Origin: Lachnospiraceae bacterium | GTDB taxonomy: Bacteria > Bacillota > Clostridia > Lachnospirales > Lachnospiraceae | NCBI GenBank assembly: GCA_910575605.1 | Contig: CAJTEW010000003.1 | Span: 1-64,000 of the forward strand | Reading direction: 5' to 3' | Length of the DNA: 64,000 nt | Shown here: one piece after another, positions 59,034-64,000 of the stretch | Layout: each line of letters opens with the position of its first letter | Numbering within the stretch: the stretch's first letter is position 1 | Notes under the pieces: model-generated | The model's input: only the letters and a program-made list of their open reading frames with translations | Told to the model about the DNA's origin: nothing | The model's database searches: none | Made by a program: the position numbers and the translations under genes

Positions 59034-60416
59034 ATGGCAGGAAGTTTATGGGGAGGCAGATTTGAAAAAGAGATGGACGATATTGTGAAAAAGTTCAATG
59101 CGTCCATTGGCTTTGACCAAAGGATGTACAATGATGACATTGACGGAAGTATTGCACATGTGACAATGTTAGGAGAGCAGGGTATTGTGTCTGTAGAGGA
59201 AAAGGATGCGATTATTGCAGGTCTTGAGGATATTCGAACGGATATTAAGAAGGGAGAAATCGTATTTACTGTGGAGGACGAGGATATCCATATGGGAATT
59301 GAGAGCCGCCTGATTCAAAGAATCGGGGACGTGGGCAAGAAGCTGCATACAGCAAGGAGCAGAAATGACCAGTGTCAGGTGGATGGCAGGCTGTATGTGA
59401 GACGAGAAATTAAGGAGATTATGGAGCGGCTCTGCTATCTGGAATCAGTGATTTTAGAGAAGGCTGAAAAGTATGAAAAGAAAATTACCATTGGCTTTAC
59501 CCATCTGCAGCATGCACAGCCAGTTACACTTGGATTTGTGTTCATGTCATATTTCCAGATGTTTAAGCGGGATCTGGAGCGACTTTCGGACACATATGAG
59601 AGATTGAATTATTGTCCTTTAGGAGCATGTGCCCTTGCGGGAACCACACTTCCCATCAACCGTCACAGGACGGCAGAGCTTCTTGGATTTGCTGCACCTA
59701 CGGAAAATGCCATGGACAGTGTAAGCGACAGGGATTACAGCCTAGAGTTTTTAAGTGACGCGGCAATTTCTATGATGCATCTGTCAAGATGGGCAGAAGA
59801 ATTCACTTGGTGGAATACGTCAGAATTTTCCTATATTGCTATTGACGACAGCTTCTGTACAGGAAGCAGTATTATGCCCCAGAAAAAAAATCCGGATATG
59901 GCAGAGCTTCTAAGAGGAAAGGTAGGGCGTGTATACGGCGATTTGATGCAGCTTCTGACAGTCATGAAGGGAACGCCTCTTGCTTATAATAAGGATTTTC
60001 AAGAGGATAAGGAAAGTCTTTTTGATGCTGTTGATACGTGGAAGGACAGCATTACGATTTTTGCTAAAATGCTGGAAAATACAGAATTTAGAATGGATAT
60101 GATCCAAAAGCAGATGGGAAAGGGATTTTTGAATGCAACGGATATTGCAGAGCATTTTGCAAAGCAGGGAATTCCATTCAGGGAGGCGCATGCAATCGTA
60201 GGGCGCATGGTGAAGGTTTGCGAGAATAACAACTGTGATTTTGAAGACCTGACAGATGAGGAGCTTCAGAAGATAGATGCAAGAGTTACAAAGGAAACAC
60301 TGGGTGATATCAGTATCCCGTCTTGTGTAACGGCGCGGGTTTCCTATGGCGGCACAGCGCCGTCTGAGGTGAGAAGGCAGATTGAGAAGGAGAAAGAATG
60401 GCTTAAGAGTTTCTAA
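59034..60416 (+). CDS. argH: Argininosuccinate lyase
   Basis: 460 residues; cleaves argininosuccinate to arginine and fumarate. Family landmarks are LWGGRFEKEMDD, HTARSRNDQCQVD, the signature GSSIMPQKKNPDMAELLRGK and TLPINRHRTAELLGF. argG is not adjacent. Downstream are a symporter, arginine deiminase and ornithine carbamoyltransferase, so here it more likely feeds arginine breakdown than biosynthesis. AAAGGAG precedes the ATG. Confidence 0.93.
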   Translation: MAGSLWGGRFEKEMDDIVKKFNASIGFDQRMYNDDIDGSIAHVTMLGEQGIVSVEEKDAIIAGLEDIRTDIKKGEIVFTVEDEDIHMGIESRLIQRIGDVGKKLHTARSRNDQCQVDGRLYVRREIKEIMERLCYLESVILEKAEKYEKKITIGFTHLQHAQPVTLGFVFMSYFQMFKRDLERLSDTYERLNYCPLGACALAGTTLPINRHRTAELLGFAAPTENAMDSVSDRDYSLEFLSDAAISMMHLSRWAEEFTWWNTSEFSYIAIDDSFCTGSSIMPQKKNPDMAELLRGKVGRVYGDLMQLLTVMKGTPLAYNKDFQEDKESLFDAVDTWKDSITIFAKMLENTEFRMDMIQKQMGKGFLNATDIAEHFAKQGIPFREAHAIVGRMVKVCENNNCDFEDLTDEELQKIDARVTKETLGDISIPSCVTARVSYGGTAPSEVRRQIEKEKEWLKSF

Positions 60417-60433
60417 AGGAAAGGAGAAACATA

Positions 60434-61963
60434 ATGCAGAAATTATTTGATTTGGTAGACAGTTGGTTTATTGCAATGGCGCCGGTTACAGATTTTTTAT
60501 GGAGCTTTCCGACAAACTGGGAATGGTATGCGAATATTCCGGTAATTGGAAGATTTCCATTCGCAATCGTGCTGCTTGTGGGTATGGGAATTTATTTTAC
60601 AGTCAGGACGGGCGGTGTTCAGTTTAGGTTCTTTAAGGAAGGAATTAAAAGCCTGATGAAGAAAAAGAAGGGGGATATAGGCGTAAGTCCTCTGGCTTCC
60701 TTTCTTTTAAGTACCGCTATGCGGGTGGGACCGGGGAATCTTACCGGTGTTACCGGTGCAGTGGCGGTAGGCGGGCCTGGAGCCATTTTCTGGATGTGGG
60801 TATCTGCGCTGTTCGGGATGGCAAGCTCCTTTGTTGAGTCTACTTTGTCACAAATTTTTAAGGAAAAGGACGGGGACGAATACGTAGGAGGACTTCCCTA
60901 TTATGGACAGAAGCTTCTGGGAAATAAGAAATGGATTGGAGTTCTGCTTGCAGTATCATTTATTGCATATGCTATGTCTAGTATTCCGATTCAGACCTTC
61001 CATGTATTTACGGCAACCGGAAAGGCGGTGCAGACAATTACAGGAGTAGAGACGGGAAGAACCTCTGTTTTATATTATGCCATAGCGGTTATCTTAATCG
61101 CAGGCGTTGCGGCAGTTATTTTCGGCGGTATTAAAAGGGTTACGGCAATTACGGATAAAATGGTCCCTGTTATGGCAGTTATTTACGGAGGAATCATTTT
61201 GATTCTGGTGATACTTAATATCCAGTATTTCCCGTCATTTCTGCAGACGATTGTTGTAGGCGCGTTTAAGCCTCAGGCAGTGTTCGGCGGCGGCTTCGGC
61301 GTTGTTCTGTCGCAGGGAATCAAGAGAGGACTGCTCTCTAATGAAGCCGGGCAGGGAACAATTACGATGTCCGCGGCAGTTGCAGAGCAGGATCATCCCT
61401 GTTCACAGGGCTTTATCCAATCTATTGGAGTTTTTCTTGACACTATCGTTATCTGTACACTGACAGGATATGTTGTGTGCGGTGCACATCTCTGGGATAA
61501 TGCGGCCTGTGACTGGGAGACACTAAAATCTTCTACCATTGATGTTTTCCTTCAATCAGCACAGACACTGGTTCCGGGGACGGGTATGGATTCAATTGTA
61601 GCATTTATTATCTGTGTCTGCTATGCATTGTTTGCATTTACGACGCTGCTTGGCCTGGTATCCTTTGCAGTAATTGCCGGAACAAGGATTACGAAGTCAG
61701 CGAAATGTACGAATCTTGTACGAGTATTAGGCTCTCTTATTTTTGTACCGATTGGCGTGCTTTGTGTTCTTTCAGGACAAGAGCTTGACAATCTTTGGAA
61801 TGTGACAGACTTTATCAATATTGCACTTGTATTTGTCAATGCACCGGTAATTCTTATTGGAGCAAAATATACTTATGCTGCCTTGCGGGATTATCTGAAG
61901 AATGGCGGAGAGAACTTTGTGTCAGCGGATATAGGGCTTGAGAGCGAGATTTGGAGAAGGTAG
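60434..61963 (+). CDS. AGCS-family sodium:alanine/glycine-type symporter
   Basis: 509-residue transporter with about 10-11 TM helices (FAIVLLVGMGIYFTVRTGGV, MRVGPGNLTGVTGAVAVGGP, GLLSNEAGQGTITMSAAVAE). The family carries alanine, glycine or related amino acids with sodium or protons. It lies inside the argininosuccinate/arginine cluster and could import the pathway substrate. A strong terminator follows. Confidence 0.9.
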   Translation: MQKLFDLVDSWFIAMAPVTDFLWSFPTNWEWYANIPVIGRFPFAIVLLVGMGIYFTVRTGGVQFRFFKEGIKSLMKKKKGDIGVSPLASFLLSTAMRVGPGNLTGVTGAVAVGGPGAIFWMWVSALFGMASSFVESTLSQIFKEKDGDEYVGGLPYYGQKLLGNKKWIGVLLAVSFIAYAMSSIPIQTFHVFTATGKAVQTITGVETGRTSVLYYAIAVILIAGVAAVIFGGIKRVTAITDKMVPVMAVIYGGIILILVILNIQYFPSFLQTIVVGAFKPQAVFGGGFGVVLSQGIKRGLLSNEAGQGTITMSAAVAEQDHPCSQGFIQSIGVFLDTIVICTLTGYVVCGAHLWDNAACDWETLKSSTIDVFLQSAQTLVPGTGMDSIVAFIICVCYALFAFTTLLGLVSFAVIAGTRITKSAKCTNLVRVLGSLIFVPIGVLCVLSGQELDNLWNVTDFINIALVFVNAPVILIGAKYTYAALRDYLKNGGENFVSADIGLESEIWRR

Positions 61964-61998
61964 TTTCGATATATTCCTATAGTTTATACATAATTTTT

Positions 61999-62054
61999 AA
62001 AGCCTGCAGTATTTCTGTAATGATAAGCCGCGGAAATATTGCAGGCTTTTTATA
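61999..62054 (+). terminator. Terminator between the symporter gene and arcA
   Basis: AAAGCCTGCAGTATTTC (61999-62015) pairs with GAAATATTGCAGGCTTT (62033-62049), one G-U pair, and is followed by TTTATA. It splits the cluster into two transcription units. Confidence 0.82.
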
Positions 62055-62131
62055 TATATTTTCGATTTTTGCCAGGTACGTCTGCCAGATACCTGTAGCA
62101 GTTAAAATACGTCAAATTTATCACAGAATGT

Positions 62132-62161
62132 CCGACAAAGGTTTAGAGAAAATATTATAAT
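62132..62161 (+). promoter_or_regulatory. Promoter of arcA
   Basis: TATAAT at 62156-62161 with CCGACA 18 bases upstream (62132-62137, four of six matches). No clear ArgR box is seen. Confidence 0.5.
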
Positions 62162-62228
62162 CAAAACAACAATTCAGGGCGCTTTAAAAGGGCGTTTGTA
62201 AGCAAATCAGTAGTAAAGGAGGAAAGTC

Positions 62229-63455
62229 ATGGCAATAGAGGTAAAAAGCGAGATTGGCAAGCTTAAAAAAGTCATGCTTCACAGGCCCGGAAAGGAGCTG
62301 GAGCATCTTGTTCCGGGGGATCTGGAGCGGCTGCTTTTTGACGATATTCCTTATCTTAAAACTGCGCAGAATGAGCATGATTTATTTGCGGGGATTATGA
62401 GAGGACAGGGAGTAGAGGTTGTCTATCTGGAAGATTTGATGGCAGATGTTCTGAAGGATAATGAGGAATTAAAGGAGCAGTTTATCAAGCAGTTTATTGC
62501 GGAAGGAAATGTTGCGGATGAGAGGATGAAAGAATATTTGTTCTCTTATCTTTATGATATTCCAGATACAAAGGAGATGGTGCTTAAGCTGATGTCGGGT
62601 GTAAGGGCCGGGGAGCTTAAAGTTAGGACAAACCGTCCGCTGGTTGATTTGATAAAAAAAGACAGCCAGTTTATCCTTGATCCGATTCCGAACCTGTATT
62701 TTACACGAGATCCGTTTGCATGTATTGGAAATGGTGTAAGCTTAAACTGTATGTATTCCCGTACAAGAAGAAGAGAAACGCTTTTTGGAAAATACGTCTT
62801 GGAAAATCATCCGGATTTTGCCGGGCAGGTGCCGTTCTTTTATAAAAGAGAAATGCCTTATTCCATTGAAGGTGGTGACATTCTTAACCTGAGCAGTAAG
62901 CTTTTGGCAATCGGTATTTCACAGCGGACGACGGCAGAGGCAATCGAGCTTCTTGCACAGAATATATTTGCAGATGAAACCTCGGAAATCGAGACAATTC
63001 TAGCTCTGGATATCCCGGCGGTCCGCGCATTTATGCATCTGGACACAGTATGTACACAGGTGGATTGCGATAAGTTTACAATTCATCCGGGGATTCTGGG
63101 AACTTTGAGGATTTTCGAGATTAAGAAAGGCAAGAAGAAAGGCGAACTGGATGTTCTGGAGGTACATGCTTCCTTAGGAGAGGTGCTGGCTGCCCATCTT
63201 GGACTTGACAAGGTAACATTGATTCAATGCGGAGGCAAGGACATTATTGCGTCTGAACGTGAGCAGTGGAATGACGGGTCAAATACTTTGTGTGTTGAGC
63301 CGGGAACAGTCGTTGTATATGACAGGAACTATGTGACAAATCAGATATTAAGAGAAAACGGAGTGCGTGTGCTTGAGATGGCGAGCTCGGAGCTCTCACG
63401 GGGGAGAGGCGGCCCGCGCTGCATGAGCATGCCCCTTGAACGGGAAGAAATTTAA
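62229..63455 (+). CDS. arcA: Arginine deiminase
   Basis: 408 residues; converts arginine to citrulline and ammonia. Signatures are [39 protein letters not shown] and the C-terminal catalytic-Cys segment [20 protein letters not shown] precedes the ATG. It precedes arcB by 32 bases, forming the first two steps of the ADI pathway, which yields carbamoyl phosphate and ATP. Confidence 0.95.
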   Translation: MAIEVKSEIGKLKKVMLHRPGKELEHLVPGDLERLLFDDIPYLKTAQNEHDLFAGIMRGQGVEVVYLEDLMADVLKDNEELKEQFIKQFIAEGNVADERMKEYLFSYLYDIPDTKEMVLKLMSGVRAGELKVRTNRPLVDLIKKDSQFILDPIPNLYFTRDPFACIGNGVSLNCMYSRTRRRETLFGKYVLENHPDFAGQVPFFYKREMPYSIEGGDILNLSSKLLAIGISQRTTAEAIELLAQNIFADETSEIETILALDIPAVRAFMHLDTVCTQVDCDKFTIHPGILGTLRIFEIKKGKKKGELDVLEVHASLGEVLAAHLGLDKVTLIQCGGKDIIASEREQWNDGSNTLCVEPGTVVVYDRNYVTNQILRENGVRVLEMASSELSRGRGGPRCMSMPLEREEI

Positions 63456-63487
63456 AAAAATATAAAAAAGTTAAAGGAGACAAAAAA

Positions 63488-64000
63488 ATGGCAGTAAATA
63501 TCAGAGGAAAAAATTATTTGAAGCTTTTGGACTATTCATCAGAGGAGATGCGCTACCTTTTGGATCTTGCAAAGAATTTCAAGGATATGAAGCGTGCAGG
63601 TGTTCCACATAAATACCTGGAAGGAAAGAACATTGTTCTTCTTTTTGAAAAGACATCTACTAGAACACGCTGCTCCTTTGAGGTGGCAGGAATGGACCTG
63701 GGAATGGGTGTTACTTATCTTGATCCAGGCAGCAGCCAGATGGGAAAGAAGGAAAGTATTGCGGATACGGCGCGAGTGCTTGGCAGAATGTATGACGGTA
63801 TCGAATACCGGGGATTTAGCCAGGAGCTGGTAGAACAGCTTGCAAAGTATGCAGGGGTACCGGTATGGAACGGACTTACAGACCAGTTTCATCCGACGCA
63901 GATGCTGGCGGACCTTCTGACCATTGAGGAAAAATTCGGAAAGCTTAAGGGTATAAACTTTACCTATATGGGAGATGCAAGAAATAACATGGGCAATTCT
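63488..64000 (+). CDS. arcB: Ornithine carbamoyltransferase (5' part; cut by the window end)
   Basis: The first 171 residues are present, and the frame is open at the edge. Carbamoyl-phosphate site [31 protein letters not shown] and [12 protein letters not shown] identify the family. As the partner of arcA it would act catabolically (citrulline to ornithine and carbamoyl phosphate). AAAGGAG is 8 bases before the ATG at 63488. Confidence 0.93.
   Translation, partial: MAVNIRGKNYLKLLDYSSEEMRYLLDLAKNFKDMKRAGVPHKYLEGKNIVLLFEKTSTRTRCSFEVAGMDLGMGVTYLDPGSSQMGKKESIADTARVLGRMYDGIEYRGFSQELVEQLAKYAGVPVWNGLTDQFHPTQMLADLLTIEEKFGKLKGINFTYMGDARNNMGNS

Overview
The window looks like a chromosome segment of a low-to-medium GC anaerobic Firmicute, most likely a gut Lachnospiraceae (Clostridia). 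I infer this from strong AGGAGG ribosome binding sites, the CCA-less tRNA-Cys, the YesM/YesN-type two-component pair, many ABC sugar genes, families typical of that group (DUF5685, DUF1847, DUF3810) and an arginine deiminase pathway. No phage, integrase, transposase, CRISPR array or rRNA is visible. The mobile signal is a family of dispersed palindromic repeats.

Layout. 1-9.6 kb: a galactose/methyl-galactoside ABC importer (mglBAC) followed by a co-oriented operon for a YesN-type response regulator, a YesM-type histidine kinase, a membrane-anchored sugar-binding protein and a second MglB-like lipoprotein, apparently a sugar-sensing module beside its transporter. 9.6-16.7 kb: an AraC regulator with two DNA-binding modules, an aspartate/glutamate racemase, a LysR regulator, an unusual winged-helix regulator, YjiH/YjiG membrane proteins and an M20D amidohydrolase. 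lysR is bracketed by two inverted copies of one 72-bp promoter/operator. 16.8-27 kb: an ArgE/DapE-type peptidase remnant, a GntR repressor, and an ABC importer + FGGY kinase + GH4 glycosidase + AgaS-like isomerase + aldolase + PfkB kinase cluster for an amino sugar or phosphorylated disaccharide via the tagatose pathway.

27-37 kb: a charged small protein, a ZIP metal transporter whose start codon lies inside a terminator-like hairpin, a double-receiver hybrid kinase, DUF3810 and DUF1847 proteins, topoisomerase III, a PucR-type regulator, a LUD protein and tRNA-Cys. 37.5-51 kb: an OmpR-type two-component system divergent from a Gld-like ABC operon (its DUF4340 gene is frameshifted), TetR/MFS, AraC divergent from glycogen phosphorylase, and AzlCD. 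51-56.5 kb: an MBL-fold protein, a chemotaxis receptor, and a three-gene J-domain/DUF5685/zinc-ribbon operon. 56.5-64 kb: a FadR-type regulator, two cytoplasmic NodB-fold proteins (one apparently a pseudoenzyme), argininosuccinate lyase, an AGCS symporter, arginine deiminase and the start of ornithine carbamoyltransferase.

The most interesting items are (i) the inverted duplication of a symmetric palindromic promoter around lysR with co-varying arms, (ii) the paired active/degenerate NodB-fold proteins in an argininosuccinate/arginine degradation locus, (iii) a PTS-free disaccharide-phosphate pathway, (iv) isoprenoid-synthase-like Asp motifs in DUF5685, and (v) the modular GGGGAC palindromes placed between convergent genes. 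All functions are inferred from sequence recognition; no database search was possible.
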